Below are positions 1 to 8,734 of a DNA stretch of 64,000 nt, piece by piece. A program made the position numbers and the translations under genes. Every line of letters starts with the position of its first letter. The first letter of the stretch is position 1. Source of the DNA: Thalassospira sp. TSL5-1 (GTDB lineage Bacteria > Pseudomonadota > Alphaproteobacteria > Rhodospirillales > Thalassospiraceae); the NCBI RefSeq assembly GCF_001907695.1, contig NZ_KV880639.1, forward strand, positions 136,103 to 200,102, given 5' to 3'. The notes beneath the pieces are model-generated. The model made no database searches. It saw nothing but the letters and a program-made list of their open reading frames with translations, and was not told the origin of the DNA.

Positions 1-665
1 TCCTGGGCAGATGAAACCATATCAACCATTTCGCCCGAATTCCAAAATTCAAACAGCTGCGAAACAGGCATTGTCGGCATAGGAAGATCCGCTTCAATCT
101 TTTGCGAGACCGCCAAACCCTTAGGCTTTGCGCCGTCATCCAGGCTCACCTTGGCACTTGCAACCGGTGTCGTCACTTCGGCTGCGACAGGCGCCTCAAT
201 CTTGGGCGCCTTCGGTGCCTTTTCGGCGGCACTGGCAACAGCACCGGATGCCGTCTCGGTTACTTTCCGCGCTGTTTCCTTGGTGGCCTCAACCTGCTTT
301 TCGGTTGCGGCCTTAACCGCATCAGCGGTCTTGTTCGCAGCTGTGGCCGCCTTTGGGGTTGCTTCACGCACAATCGCGGCCGATTTCTCGGCAGGCTTGC
401 TGGCCCCTGCTGCCGCAGCCCGTGTTGGCGTAGCAGCTTTGGCCGGAGTAGCTGCAGAAGCAGCTGAACCAGCAGCTTTATTTGAACCAGAAGGCGTTTT
501 TGATACGGATGACGTGGAAGCAGAAGCAGTTTTATTCGCAGATGCAGCACCGGCTTTCGCTGTTTCCACAGAAGAAGCAGAGGCCCCCGACGAAGCAGTC
601 GTTTTAGCCTTCGATGCTGATGCGTTTCGGGATTTTTCAGGCACCTTTTTCGGGGTCGTCACCAT
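1..665 (-). CDS. Lys/Ala/Ser-rich phasin-like protein (C-terminus beyond window)
   Basis: Open minus-strand frame running off the left edge, so only the first 221 residues are visible. The N-terminal ~150 residues are almost entirely Ala, Lys, Ser and Thr with scattered Val and Pro, resembling the histone-H1-like or linker tails attached to some polyhydroxyalkanoate granule proteins. After about residue 195 the composition changes to a more ordinary segment (PMPTMPVSQLFEFWNSGE), where a folded phasin domain would begin. GGAGG lies 10 bases before the ATG at 665 and favours it over the in-frame ATG at 680, which has no ribosome site. The phasin call is inference from composition and from phasins being common in this lineage. 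A DNA-binding Ala/Lys tail on another protein is possible. The visible part has no catalytic motif. Confidence 0.55.
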   Translation of the reverse strand, partial: MVTTPKKVPEKSRNASASKAKTTASSGASASSVETAKAGAASANKTASASTSSVSKTPSGSNKAAGSAASAATPAKAATPTRAAAAGASKPAEKSAAIVREATPKAATAANKTADAVKAATEKQVEATKETARKVTETASGAVASAAEKAPKAPKIEAPVAAEVTTPVASAKVSLDDGAKPKGLAVSQKIEADLPMPTMPVSQLFEFWNSGEMVDMVSSAQ

Positions 666-800
666 TGTGCCGTCCTCCATGTACGAGTTTCAGGATCGCC
701 GTTGACATGTTGCAATGCAGCAAAACTCTAGATGGAAACAGGGCCTTCGTCAAGGCTCCTTTCATGACATTCTCTTGATATATCCTGCCAGACTGCCCTT

Positions 801-835
801 TTTCAAAGAAAACGGGCTGACACTGCCAGCCCGTT
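801..835 (-). terminator. Rho-independent terminator of the lipoprotein gene
   Basis: Perfect 9-bp stem (811-819 with 827-835, AACGGGCTG arms, 7-base loop). On the minus strand it is followed by a T-rich run. It lies just after the stop of the minus-strand lipoprotein gene at 846. Confidence 0.8.
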
Positions 836-845
836 TAAAACCAAT

Positions 846-1592
846 TTACTGCAAACTATTGCCGCGTACCGTTCTGTAAAAATTACGATCCCGCAAATCC
901 TTGTCATTACCATAGACCGGATCGGGGTTTTTCACAGCATCAGGATCTGGTGCCGCTGGAAGCGGCGTTGACTGGCCCGATATTTTTTCCAGCACAACCG
1001 GAAAATGAAGATCGCGCAGATCATCCTTTGCCGATGTCCAGGCGGCCAGCGTCATATGCTGCCCCGAGCATCCAAGGGCGACCCAATAATAATTTTCTGA
1101 GTTAAGCCGCAGACCATCACGATCCTGCGTGCCAAATCCATCCTGCTGGAGGGCGTCTGTCAGAGTCAGATATTGCTGACGGGTAATCTGGTTCCGGACG
1201 GGATCACCGCTAAAGGCCCCAAGCGGAGAGCGCACCGAAACATTGAGATCACTGACATCAATCGGACCGAACACATGAGACTCGACGACAAAACCATCAT
1301 GCCCCGGTTGCGGCAATACATCAAAGGAGCGAACTTCCTTATAGTAGTCAGCATTATAAACGATTCTGATTTGCCCTTCCGCCTGACCGGCAGAACAGGC
1401 CGTACGGATATCCTCCGCGTTAAGATACGAGAACCAGCTCGCCTTGCGCACAACCGGATTCGCAATATCGCTGTTTTCCGTGTAGGCACAGCCGCCCAGC
1501 ATCGCAATTGTCGCCAATGCTGTGGCAAACTTAATGATTCCAAGCCGCTTCGGCGCTAGATCCTTGTGCGGTCTATGTAATTTAATGGGCAT
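846..1592 (-). CDS. Predicted outer-membrane or periplasmic lipoprotein, unknown function
   Basis: Encodes 248 residues. The N-terminus is basic, followed by a hydrophobic stretch and the lipobox LGGC with Cys35 as the lipidation site, so export and lipid anchoring are likely. The mature part has two Cys besides the lipobox one (in RTACSAG and ALGCSGQ) that could form a disulfide, and a Pro/Asp-rich tail (PAAPDPDAVKNPDPV). The longer frame starting at 1658 is rejected because AGAGG sits 5 bases before the ATG at 1592 and the signal peptide then has a normal length. I do not recognise the family. It is a single gene, divergent from the carboxypeptidase gene, with its own terminator. A role in the envelope is the most that can be said. 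Confidence 0.8.
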   Translation of the reverse strand: MPIKLHRPHKDLAPKRLGIIKFATALATIAMLGGCAYTENSDIANPVVRKASWFSYLNAEDIRTACSAGQAEGQIRIVYNADYYKEVRSFDVLPQPGHDGFVVESHVFGPIDVSDLNVSVRSPLGAFSGDPVRNQITRQQYLTLTDALQQDGFGTQDRDGLRLNSENYYWVALGCSGQHMTLAAWTSAKDDLRDLHFPVVLEKISGQSTPLPAAPDPDAVKNPDPVYGNDKDLRDRNFYRTVRGNSLQ

Positions 1593-1717
1593 TAATACCT
1601 CTGTTTTGACAGACTCGGTCACAACGCATACACTCTCGCTTAATTGGGGCATCGGCAAGGCATTAAGTCCTGTCAGGAAAATTCATTCCGTTAAGATTTT
1701 TTTTAGTCGGAACTGAC

Positions 1718-3079
1718 ATGCTGGCCCTAACCGTCTTGGGGATACTCGTTAACCGGACATTGTTTATGATTTCCATGTTCCGCGTCGGCTTTGCCAGACC
1801 GACCAGACAACCTGATACCAATGACTTTTTGCCATCACGCATGACGGCACGAAGGCTGTTGTGCGTGATAGGGATTGTGCTGCTATCGCTAATTGCAGTT
1901 TCGGCCAACAGCCACACGGCGTTTGCCCGCACCTATACAGCCCTGATTGTCGATGGTGATACGGGGCAAGTGCTGCACGAATATCGCGCTGATCAAAAGG
2001 TATATCCTGCGTCACTGACCAAGATCATGACGCTGTATATGCTGTTTGATGCGCTTGATAGCGGCAAGGTTTCGCTGGCAACGCAAATGCCCGTTTCACG
2101 GCGTGCATGGGGCCAGGCACCGTCAAAACTTGGTGTTCAGCCGGGCGACACGATTACGGTACATGATGCGATTTTGGCACTGGTTACAAAATCGGCCAAT
2201 GATGTTGCTGTGGTAATTGGCGAATATCTGGGCGGTACCGAAACCAAGTTTGCCCAGATGATGACGTCAACCGCCCGCAAGATTGGCATGAAGAACACAA
2301 CGTTCCGCAATGCTTCTGGCCTGCCCAATCGCGGTCAAATGACAACGGCGCGCGACATGGTTCGTCTTGCGATGCGCCTGCGCAACGATTTTGGCGACTA
2401 TTATCATTATTTTTCGACGCAGAAATTCACCTATGGCAACCGTACTTATGGCAACCATAACAATCTTCTGGCGTCGTATTATGGGACTGACGGTATCAAA
2501 ACCGGTTTCATCAATGCTTCGGGCTTTAATCTGGTTGCATCGGTCAAACGCGATGGCAAACGCCTGATCGGGGCGGTATTTGGTGGCAGAACGGCACGTT
2601 CCCGCGATGCTCAGATGAAAAAGCTGCTTGACCAAGCCTATATGGAACTCAAAAAAGACGGCGACATCATTCCGCCCCGTCCGCGCATCAGCCCGGAAGA
2701 AAAAATTCTGCCGGCCGATACGCAACTTTTGATGGCCAAGGCCAACAGTGCAAATGAAGGTCAGATCCCGGGTCATATTGATACCGACACCATTGTCGCG
2801 CGAATCAAACCGACATCCGGTGGCTGGGGCATTCAGGTTGGCGCTTTCAGCGATCAGCGTCGTGCCCAGGAAGCTGTTTTGACTGCTGCGCGCACCGCGC
2901 CAGAAATTCTGCGGTTAACCCGGGCAGCCGTTCAGGAACAGGAATCCGATAGCGGCGTAGTCTATCGCGCCCGTCTCATCGGCTTTGGCGCAGAGGAAGA
3001 CGCCCGCAGCGCCTGTGCCGCACTACAACGTCAAAACATGGCCTGCATACCGGTTGTTACCCCTGGGGATGCGGGCTGA
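1718..3079 (+). CDS. D-alanyl-D-alanine carboxypeptidase (DacF/PBP5-like) with SPOR domain
   Basis: Penicillin-binding serine peptidase of the S11 family. It removes the terminal D-Ala of peptidoglycan stem peptides in the periplasm. All three catalytic motifs are present: SxxK at Ser99-Lys102 (SLTK), SxN at Ser159-Asn161 (SAN) and KTG at 261-263. A C-terminal SPOR domain (about 365-450, beginning GGWGIQVGAFSD) would bind denuded glycan strands and bring the enzyme to the division site. A hydrophobic signal segment spans about residues 47-70, ending near AFA. The start is uncertain: 1718 gives a long leader, while ATG codons at 1766, 1775 and 1841 are in frame, and 1841 would give a normal-length signal peptide. 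None has a strong ribosome site. Family and function are confident, the exact start is not. Confidence 0.92.
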   Translation: MLALTVLGILVNRTLFMISMFRVGFARPTRQPDTNDFLPSRMTARRLLCVIGIVLLSLIAVSANSHTAFARTYTALIVDGDTGQVLHEYRADQKVYPASLTKIMTLYMLFDALDSGKVSLATQMPVSRRAWGQAPSKLGVQPGDTITVHDAILALVTKSANDVAVVIGEYLGGTETKFAQMMTSTARKIGMKNTTFRNASGLPNRGQMTTARDMVRLAMRLRNDFGDYYHYFSTQKFTYGNRTYGNHNNLLASYYGTDGIKTGFINASGFNLVASVKRDGKRLIGAVFGGRTARSRDAQMKKLLDQAYMELKKDGDIIPPRPRISPEEKILPADTQLLMAKANSANEGQIPGHIDTDTIVARIKPTSGGWGIQVGAFSDQRRAQEAVLTAARTAPEILRLTRAAVQEQESDSGVVYRARLIGFGAEEDARSACAALQRQNMACIPVVTPGDAG

Positions 3080-3116
3080 TTAATTCGGGAATTCCGAAAA
3101 TTAACAATAAATTTTA

Positions 3117-3143
3117 GGGGCTGCCCATTGGGTGGCCCTTTTT
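3117..3143 (+). terminator. Terminator after the carboxypeptidase gene
   Basis: GC-rich stem (GGG-CTGCCC paired with GGGTGGCCC, one bulge, ATT loop) followed directly by five T, 37 bases after the stop codon. Confidence 0.75.
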
Positions 3144-3224
3144 CTTTGCCGTCAGAACAAAACCAATCGCCCTGCCCTGGGCCTTGTGTTTCGCAGTAAA
3201 TTACACCATCCAAACAAACCCCAA

Positions 3225-3261
3225 TAAGGAAAAGGCCGGGAGCATCTCTGCCACCGGCCTT
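3225..3261 (-). terminator. Terminator after the phosphohexomutase gene
   Basis: Perfect 8-bp stem AAGGCCGG/CCGGCCTT (3232-3239 and 3254-3261), followed on the minus strand by TTTTCC. It ends the galU-ugd-phosphohexomutase run. Confidence 0.75.
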
Positions 3262-3295
3262 CAGGACACCCCCTCATCAGGGTATCAGATATTCT

Positions 3296-4711
3296 TTAAT
3301 GTCCCCCACCGGGGGCAAAGAAATCGTCGCTTTCAAGACCGCTTTTCTGAAGCTGTGCGGTTACTTGCGCTTTCAAACGCTCCAGCCCGGCTTCGTCTGC
3401 GGCTTCACAGCGAGCGACAATGGCAGGCTGGGTATTGGATGCACGAAGCAGCCACCAGCCATCATCACTTTTAACGCGAACACCATCAATGCCATCAACT
3501 TCGGCATCGGTGCTGGCCAAACGGTCCCGCACTTCTTCGATCAGGGCAAATTTACGATCATCGGTGCATTCAATACGGGTTTCCGGAGTATTGACGGCCA
3601 CCGGCATGGCATCGCGCCAGGTATCAAGGCTTTTGCCGCTTTGCACCAGAATGCGATACAAACGAACGGCGGCATAGGTGGCATCGTCATAGCCGTAATA
3701 CCGTTCGGCAAAGAAGATATGCCCGCTCATTTCGCCCGCAATCGGTGCCTTTTCCTCGATCATTTTGGTTTTGATCAGGGAATGACCCGTTTTCCACATG
3801 ATGGCGTTACCGCCCAAACGGGTAACTTCATCAAACAGGGTCTGACTAGCCTTCACATCTGCAATGATGGCACCACCGGGAACACGCTCCAGCACGTCAG
3901 CCGCATAAATCTGCAAAAGCTGATCGCCCCAAAGAACACGCCCCTGCCCGTCAACAACACCGATACGGTCGCCGTCACCATCAAAGGCAACACCCCAATC
4001 GGCATTGTGTTTGGCAACAGCCGCCTTCAAATCCACCAGGTTGGCTTCAACCGTCGGATCAGGGTGATGATTGGGAAAGGTGCCATCAATTTCGTCAAAC
4101 AGCAGATGATGCGTGCCCGGCAACTTGTCCGTCAGACGGCGAACCACATCACCCGCAGCACCATTACCGCAATCCCAGACAATGGTCATCGGTTTGGCAA
4201 CATCAACATCCAATTCCTCGACCAGACGGTCGATATAACGTTCTTCGATGTCAATATCATCCAGACCACCGGCACCGACTTCAAAATCACCGTTTGCAGC
4301 AATTTTGCCCAGTTCCTGGATCGCCTCACCAAACACCGATTTACCGGCATTCAGCATTTTAAAGCCATTATAATCCGGCGGGTTATGCGACCCCGTCACC
4401 ATGATGCCGGCATCGGTTTTCTGGTTATAAACCGTGAAATACAGCATCGGCGTCGGGCCTCGCCCAATGCGCAAAACATCACAGCCCGTCGCGCGAATAC
4501 CCTTGATCAGGGCATCGGCCAGCTCGGGCGAGCTCAAGCGCCCGTCACGGCCAACAGCCACACGCTGCCCACCGCTGCGCCGAACCATTGTGCCAAATGC
4601 CCGCCCAAGAGCATGGGCATCTTCAGCATGCAGGGTTTTGCCAACAACACCGCGCACATCGTATTCGCGCAGCATGGACGGGTCGAATTTATGGCCATCC
4701 GAAGCGGTCAT
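3296..4711 (-). CDS. pgmG: Phosphomannomutase/phosphoglucomutase (alpha-D-phosphohexomutase)
   Basis: A 471-residue enzyme interconverting hexose 6-phosphate and 1-phosphate in the cytoplasm. It supplies glucose-1-phosphate (and possibly mannose-1-phosphate) for sugar nucleotides. The phosphoserine loop TGSHNPPDYNG carries the catalytic Ser108. The Mg-binding loop FDGDGDRIG has Asp244, Asp246 and Asp248. Near the C-terminus a short run (LLRASNTQP) corresponds to the phosphate-binding loop of domain 4. Length is normal for the AlgC/PgmG group. The start lies 3 bases after the ugd stop, so the two genes are surely co-transcribed, with galU upstream. Substrate preference between glucose and mannose cannot be read from sequence alone. 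The neighbours favour glucose. The symbol is tentative. Confidence 0.93.
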   Translation of the reverse strand: MTASDGHKFDPSMLREYDVRGVVGKTLHAEDAHALGRAFGTMVRRSGGQRVAVGRDGRLSSPELADALIKGIRATGCDVLRIGRGPTPMLYFTVYNQKTDAGIMVTGSHNPPDYNGFKMLNAGKSVFGEAIQELGKIAANGDFEVGAGGLDDIDIEERYIDRLVEELDVDVAKPMTIVWDCGNGAAGDVVRRLTDKLPGTHHLLFDEIDGTFPNHHPDPTVEANLVDLKAAVAKHNADWGVAFDGDGDRIGVVDGQGRVLWGDQLLQIYAADVLERVPGGAIIADVKASQTLFDEVTRLGGNAIMWKTGHSLIKTKMIEEKAPIAGEMSGHIFFAERYYGYDDATYAAVRLYRILVQSGKSLDTWRDAMPVAVNTPETRIECTDDRKFALIEEVRDRLASTDAEVDGIDGVRVKSDDGWWLLRASNTQPAIVARCEAADEAGLERLKAQVTAQLQKSGLESDDFFAPGGGH

Positions 4712-4714
4712 ATG

Positions 4715-6034
4715 TTAATTGCCTCCGATTGTGCCGCGACCGATACAGCTATAGTCAAAGCCGTTTTCTTTCATTTCGCGCGGCTCGTACACATTACGCA
4801 AATCCACCACCACCGGTGATTTCAAAGCAGCTTTCACGCGTTTCAAATTCAGCCCGCGGAACTCGTTCCATTCCGTCATAATGACCATCGCATCCGCACC
4901 TTCAATCGTCTCAAAGGCACCTTCGCAGAATGTCAGGCCATCAAGCAGCTTTGCCGCCTCTTCCATTGCTTCGGGGTCATAGGCCCGAACATTGGCACCA
5001 GCGGCAATCAATGCCGGAACGACGTCCAGGCTGGGTGAATCGCGCATATCGTCTGTGTTGGGTTTAAATGCCAAACCAAGAATACCGATGGTTTTGCCCG
5101 TAACAGAACCGCCGCAGGCCGCGATAATACGATCCGCCATTGCCTTTTTGCGGCTGTCATTGACAGAAACCACAGTTTCAATAATGCGCAGCGGCGAATT
5201 ATGTTCCTGTGCGGTGCGAACAAGAGCAAGCGTGTCCTTGGGGAAGCACGACCCGCCATAGCCCGGCCCGGGATGCAGGAACTTTTTGCCAATACGCCCA
5301 TCAAGGCCAATCCCGCGTGCCACGTCATGCACATCGGCACCCACTTTTTCACACAGATCAGCAATTTCATTAATGAAGGTGATCTTGGCTGCCAAAAAGG
5401 TATTGGCCGCATATTTGATCATTTCCGAGGTTTCGCGGGTGGTGAAAACAATCGGCGTTTCGATCAGATAAAGCGGACGGTAAAGGTCGGACATCACCGC
5501 GCGGGCACGTTCATTGCTGGTACCGATAACTACGCGATCCGGGCGCATGAAATCGCCAATTGCCGACCCTTCACGCAGAAATTCCGGGTTGGACACCACG
5601 GCAAATTCCGCATCCGGTCGCTTGGCGCGAATAATCCGCTCGACCTCGCGCCCGGTCCCCACCGGCACGGTAGACTTGGTCACGATAACGGTAAAACCAT
5701 CCATTGCCTCGGCAATTTCTTCTGCCGCAGCATAAACATAGCTTAAATCGGCATGCCCATCGCCACGGCGCGTTGGCGTTCCCACCGCAATGAAAACGAC
5801 ATCTGCATCTTTAACCCCCTTTTTAAGGTCGGTGGTAAAATGCAGTCGGCCCGCCTTGACGTTATTTTCAACCAGAACATCAAGCCCCGGCTCATAAATT
5901 GGCATAATGCCCTGCTCAAGACGTTCGATCTTGGAGGCGTCTTTATCAACACAAATGACGTCCGTACCGAACTCGGAAAAGCAGGCCCCGGATACCAAAC
6001 CGACATAACCGGTGCCAATCATTGCAACATGCAT
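4715..6034 (-). CDS. ugd: UDP-glucose 6-dehydrogenase
   Basis: Oxidises UDP-glucose to UDP-glucuronate with two NAD+. The 439 residues are the usual length for the TuaD/Ugd family. The N-terminal Rossmann fold starts with GTGYVGLVSG (residues 7-16). The catalytic thiol is Cys263 in GGSCFPKDT, preceded by the GPGYG loop, and Lys/Asn ligands of the family (KYAANTFLA) are visible around 207-215. The C-terminal UDP-binding domain includes LGLAFKPNTDDMRDSP. The gene sits between galU, which makes its substrate, and a phosphohexomutase, so it forms one pathway unit. UDP-glucuronate would feed acidic exopolysaccharide or LPS decoration. A GC-rich hairpin separates it from galU. Confidence 0.97.
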   Translation of the reverse strand: MHVAMIGTGYVGLVSGACFSEFGTDVICVDKDASKIERLEQGIMPIYEPGLDVLVENNVKAGRLHFTTDLKKGVKDADVVFIAVGTPTRRGDGHADLSYVYAAAEEIAEAMDGFTVIVTKSTVPVGTGREVERIIRAKRPDAEFAVVSNPEFLREGSAIGDFMRPDRVVIGTSNERARAVMSDLYRPLYLIETPIVFTTRETSEMIKYAANTFLAAKITFINEIADLCEKVGADVHDVARGIGLDGRIGKKFLHPGPGYGGSCFPKDTLALVRTAQEHNSPLRIIETVVSVNDSRKKAMADRIIAACGGSVTGKTIGILGLAFKPNTDDMRDSPSLDVVPALIAAGANVRAYDPEAMEEAAKLLDGLTFCEGAFETIEGADAMVIMTEWNEFRGLNLKRVKAALKSPVVVDLRNVYEPREMKENGFDYSCIGRGTIGGN

Positions 6035-6057
6035 GGATGTTTTACCCCATAAAACGC

Positions 6058-6080
6058 TTCCGGGGGCAGCGCCCCCGGAA
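6058..6080 (-). terminator. Intercistronic hairpin between galU and ugd
   Basis: Perfect 10-bp stem with a 3-base loop (TTCCGGGGGC / GCCCCCGGAA) lying between the galU stop (6095) and the ugd start (6034). On the minus strand it is followed by GCGTTTTAT, a weak T-tract. It may act as a partial terminator or protect the galU mRNA 3' end. Confidence 0.6.
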
Positions 6081-6094
6081 ATTTGACAAATCTG

Positions 6095-6982
6095 TTATTT
6101 CGCAGCGTCGCCTTGTGCGAATTCCTGAATAAGCGCCTTCATATCGTCGCGCAAATCCGGGCGCTCCAAGGCAAAGGCAAGGGTCGCCTTAAGGAAGCCA
6201 ACCTTATTCCCACAATCAAAACGCTGGCCTTCAAAACGATAGCCATAGAAAGGCACCTTACCGATCATGGCCGCCAGCGCATCGGTCAGCTGAATTTCAT
6301 TCCCCGCACCACGCGGGATGGATTCCAGAACATCAAAAATCCCCGGATCCAGAATATAACGCCCAATCGCCGACAGCGTGGAAGGTGCGTCTTTGGGGTC
6401 CGGTTTTTCGACCATCCCACAGGCGCTAACAAGGCGACCATTGGTCCCTTCTACTTCAAGCACGCCATAACGTTTGGTTTCTTCGCGCGGCACATCCATC
6501 ACGGCAACCATATTGCCGCCCGTGCGACCATAGCTTTCAACCATCTGCTTCATGCAGGGCGTTTGCGACTGGATAAGGTCGTCGGCCAGCAGAACCACAA
6601 AAGGTTCATCACCAATCAGCGACTTTGCACACAAAACGGCATGGCCAAGGCCCAGCGGGTTCCCCTGACGGGTATATGTCACACGGCCATGTTCCGGGAT
6701 CATTGCCAAGGCGGCCTCAAGGGCATCATGCTTGCCGCGCTCCATCAGGATCGCTTCAAGTTCGGCCGAACGGTCAAAGTGATCCTCGATCGCAGTTTTG
6801 CCACGCCCTGTCACGAAAATGAATTCTTCAATGCCCGCCGCAATCGCTTCATCCACCGCATACTGGATCAGCGGCTTGTCAACAACCGGCAGCATTTCCT
6901 TGGGCATTGCCTTGGTTGCAGGCAAAAACCGGGTCCCCATGCCCGCAACCGGGAAAACCGCCTTTTTAATTCGCTTGGTCAT
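6095..6982 (-). CDS. galU: UTP-glucose-1-phosphate uridylyltransferase
   Basis: Makes UDP-glucose and pyrophosphate from UTP and glucose-1-phosphate. The 295 residues match the bacterial GalU family. The nucleotide-binding signature GMGTRFLPATKAMPKEMLP spans about residues 14-32, followed by VDKPLIQYAVDEA. Further conserved blocks are GLGHAVLCAK and the GNEIQLTDAL segment, and the substrate loop VEKPDP. It is the first gene of the galU-ugd-phosphohexomutase unit and lies downstream of the J-domain gene on the same strand, with about 120 bases between them, so it probably has its own promoter. No unusual residues were seen. Confidence 0.97.
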   Translation of the reverse strand: MTKRIKKAVFPVAGMGTRFLPATKAMPKEMLPVVDKPLIQYAVDEAIAAGIEEFIFVTGRGKTAIEDHFDRSAELEAILMERGKHDALEAALAMIPEHGRVTYTRQGNPLGLGHAVLCAKSLIGDEPFVVLLADDLIQSQTPCMKQMVESYGRTGGNMVAVMDVPREETKRYGVLEVEGTNGRLVSACGMVEKPDPKDAPSTLSAIGRYILDPGIFDVLESIPRGAGNEIQLTDALAAMIGKVPFYGYRFEGQRFDCGNKVGFLKATLAFALERPDLRDDMKALIQEFAQGDAAK

Positions 6983-7102
6983 ATTTTATTTCCTTTGTTT
7001 TTGGCGGCAACGAATGCGCTAAATCGCTCTGTTTGCAGCAGGATACATCGCTTTTGCCACATTTCGAGATCGATGATCAAGCTGCCCCTTGAGATGGTCA
7101 TA

Positions 7103-7915
7103 TCAATCGCCACAGTTTTTTAACAATAGCTGTCGCGCCGCATTGACCCGTGATGCCAAATAGTCCGAACCGCCGTGATCAGGGTGTACCGCCTTGATTA
7201 ACGTTTGATAGGCGCGATTGATCTCGGCGCGGCTGGGATTTTCTCCCAGTCCCAAAATTTTACGGGCTTCGGTGACATCCATTCCCTCAGAACGAGATCC
7301 GCTACTGCCTCCTTGTTGCTCCTGCCTCGACGAGCTTCCTTGAGCCCGCCCGACACAGTCCCAGTTCCGCCAGTCCTGACAATCGCTACGACGATCAAGA
7401 TACGTCTCAAGCACTGTACGGCTTTGATCTTGTGCGCTGCAACATTCAACATACAAATGCTGCAGCGCGTCAAGTCCCAGACCATCCAAATCCTGCCCTG
7501 TCAGCGAACCGGAAATCACCGATCCTGAAAGGCGGCCTGTTTCATGCTCAAGCTGCATCACCAGAAACTGCGTCCTGATCTCAGAGAAACGTCCCTTTCG
7601 GGCACCGCCACGACCAGTACCGTTTTGGTGTGTTCCCCTGCCCTGATATCGGGCAGCACCGAACATCCTTTTGAAAAATGGCCATATTAAGCCAAATTTG
7701 AGGACACGAAAAAGAAATGGTATGGCGGCAACAAGGGCCGCAAACATAGCAGCAAGCTTGCCGGTCAATAACAACCAAAGCCCGAGCAACACCAACACCA
7801 GGGCAATCAGACCAAATCCGATATAGCGAATGTCAGACGGCTTTGCATTGGCCAGCCAGCGCACAAGAAAGCCGGTCGCCACAAAAAGACCAAAGCCCAA
7901 AATCACCCATTGCAT
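7103..7915 (-). CDS. Membrane-anchored J-domain (DnaJ-type) protein
   Basis: Encodes 270 residues. The first ~80 are hydrophobic, with about three predicted membrane segments (near 2-20, 33-55 and 58-76). A basic, Gly/Arg/Ser-rich linker follows, and a J domain makes up the last ~60 residues. The obligatory HPD tripeptide is at 244-246 (AVHPDHGG), so it should stimulate an Hsp70 ATPase. The order is reversed relative to DnaJ and like TIM14/DjlC-type proteins, with the J domain presumably facing the cytoplasm at the membrane. It starts 5 bases after the stop of the VWA gene, so the two are likely co-translated. The Hsp70 client or anchoring role is not known. The middle section has two CysxxAsp-like clusters without clear meaning. 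Confidence 0.85.
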   Translation of the reverse strand: MQWVILGFGLFVATGFLVRWLANAKPSDIRYIGFGLIALVLVLLGLWLLLTGKLAAMFAALVAAIPFLFRVLKFGLIWPFFKRMFGAARYQGRGTHQNGTGRGGARKGRFSEIRTQFLVMQLEHETGRLSGSVISGSLTGQDLDGLGLDALQHLYVECCSAQDQSRTVLETYLDRRSDCQDWRNWDCVGRAQGSSSRQEQQGGSSGSRSEGMDVTEARKILGLGENPSRAEINRAYQTLIKAVHPDHGGSDYLASRVNAARQLLLKNCGD

Positions 7916-7920
7916 CGGCG

Positions 7921-8649
7921 TTACCGCTTTAACTGATCTGTCAGAAGTCGGATCGTACTGGTTTTCCTGGTTTTTTCATAAAGCGTTAGCGCATCCATCC
8001 CGCCCACAACCAGTGATGCAATCGCGCCCAGCAAATCGGCCAGCACCGATGCTGCATTGCCGTCAAGACGGGCAAAGGCGCCATTCCCCAACCGGCACAT
8101 GTCGCGAAAAACAGTTTCCGCCCCGCCATCACGACCATCCTGAAACACAAAAACCCGCGTTCCCGTCATGCCCAATGTTCCAGCAAGGTGCCCCAATTCG
8201 TCAGCATCTTCCTCAACGCAATCGCCCACATAAATCAGCGCATCCACCGGCTGGTCTGGCGTTTTACGGGACTGATTGATCACATGCTGCAAAACGCGCG
8301 CAATTTGCGTATGTCCGGCGCGGCACTGCACTGCCGTCATCTTGTCGCGCAACTCGCTGGCATTGCGACACCATTTACTGGCTTTACATTCACCAAACCC
8401 GCGAAAAAACACCAATTGAATATCAAGCGTGCCAATCTTGCTAACGGCATCAAACATCTCGGCCTGGATATGCGCGGCCATGTCCCAATTAGGCTGGCGG
8501 CTTGCTGTGGCATCCAGGGCAAACACAATGCGTCCCGCCGCCGGGCCGGAGCGGGGTGCTGTTGTCTCGACAGATCGGGCACGATTCAAAAAATCCGCGA
8601 CATCCTGTCTGCTCGATTGTGATGAAACAGCCCCGTCATCATCCGCCAT
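7921..8649 (-). CDS. VWA-like protein
   Basis: A 242-residue protein with the fold pattern of a von Willebrand factor A domain. A hydrophobic strand ends in DATAS (Asp46, Thr48, Ser50), matching a MIDAS metal site with Thr in place of the first Ser. A second strand IQLVFFRGFGE follows, and a third one, ALIYVGDCVEEDAD, supplies another acidic loop. There is no signal peptide, so it is cytoplasmic. VWA proteins usually act as metal-dependent adhesion or chaperone-assembly partners. Here the partner is probably the membrane J-domain protein encoded 5 bases downstream. The mipZ gene lies just upstream on the same strand. The exact function is unknown. Confidence 0.75.
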   Translation of the reverse strand: MADDDGAVSSQSSRQDVADFLNRARSVETTAPRSGPAAGRIVFALDATASRQPNWDMAAHIQAEMFDAVSKIGTLDIQLVFFRGFGECKASKWCRNASELRDKMTAVQCRAGHTQIARVLQHVINQSRKTPDQPVDALIYVGDCVEEDADELGHLAGTLGMTGTRVFVFQDGRDGGAETVFRDMCRLGNGAFARLDGNAASVLADLLGAIASLVVGGMDALTLYEKTRKTSTIRLLTDQLKR

Positions 8650-8734
8650 TGCGTTCCTGAGTGTTTGTTGTCCCTAAAGAAACCTTTGACCCGGCTTTAA
8701 TCAAACCAGCAAAATGCCGAGGCCAGAAGCATCA

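Noticed and set aside
151..705. 184-residue Ala-rich frame on the plus strand
   Set aside because: It is the antisense shadow of the Lys/Ala-rich phasin-like gene, which has the ribosome site and plausible composition.
3299..4819. 506-residue plus-strand frame
   Set aside because: Antisense of the phosphohexomutase gene, with its catalytic motifs all on the other strand.
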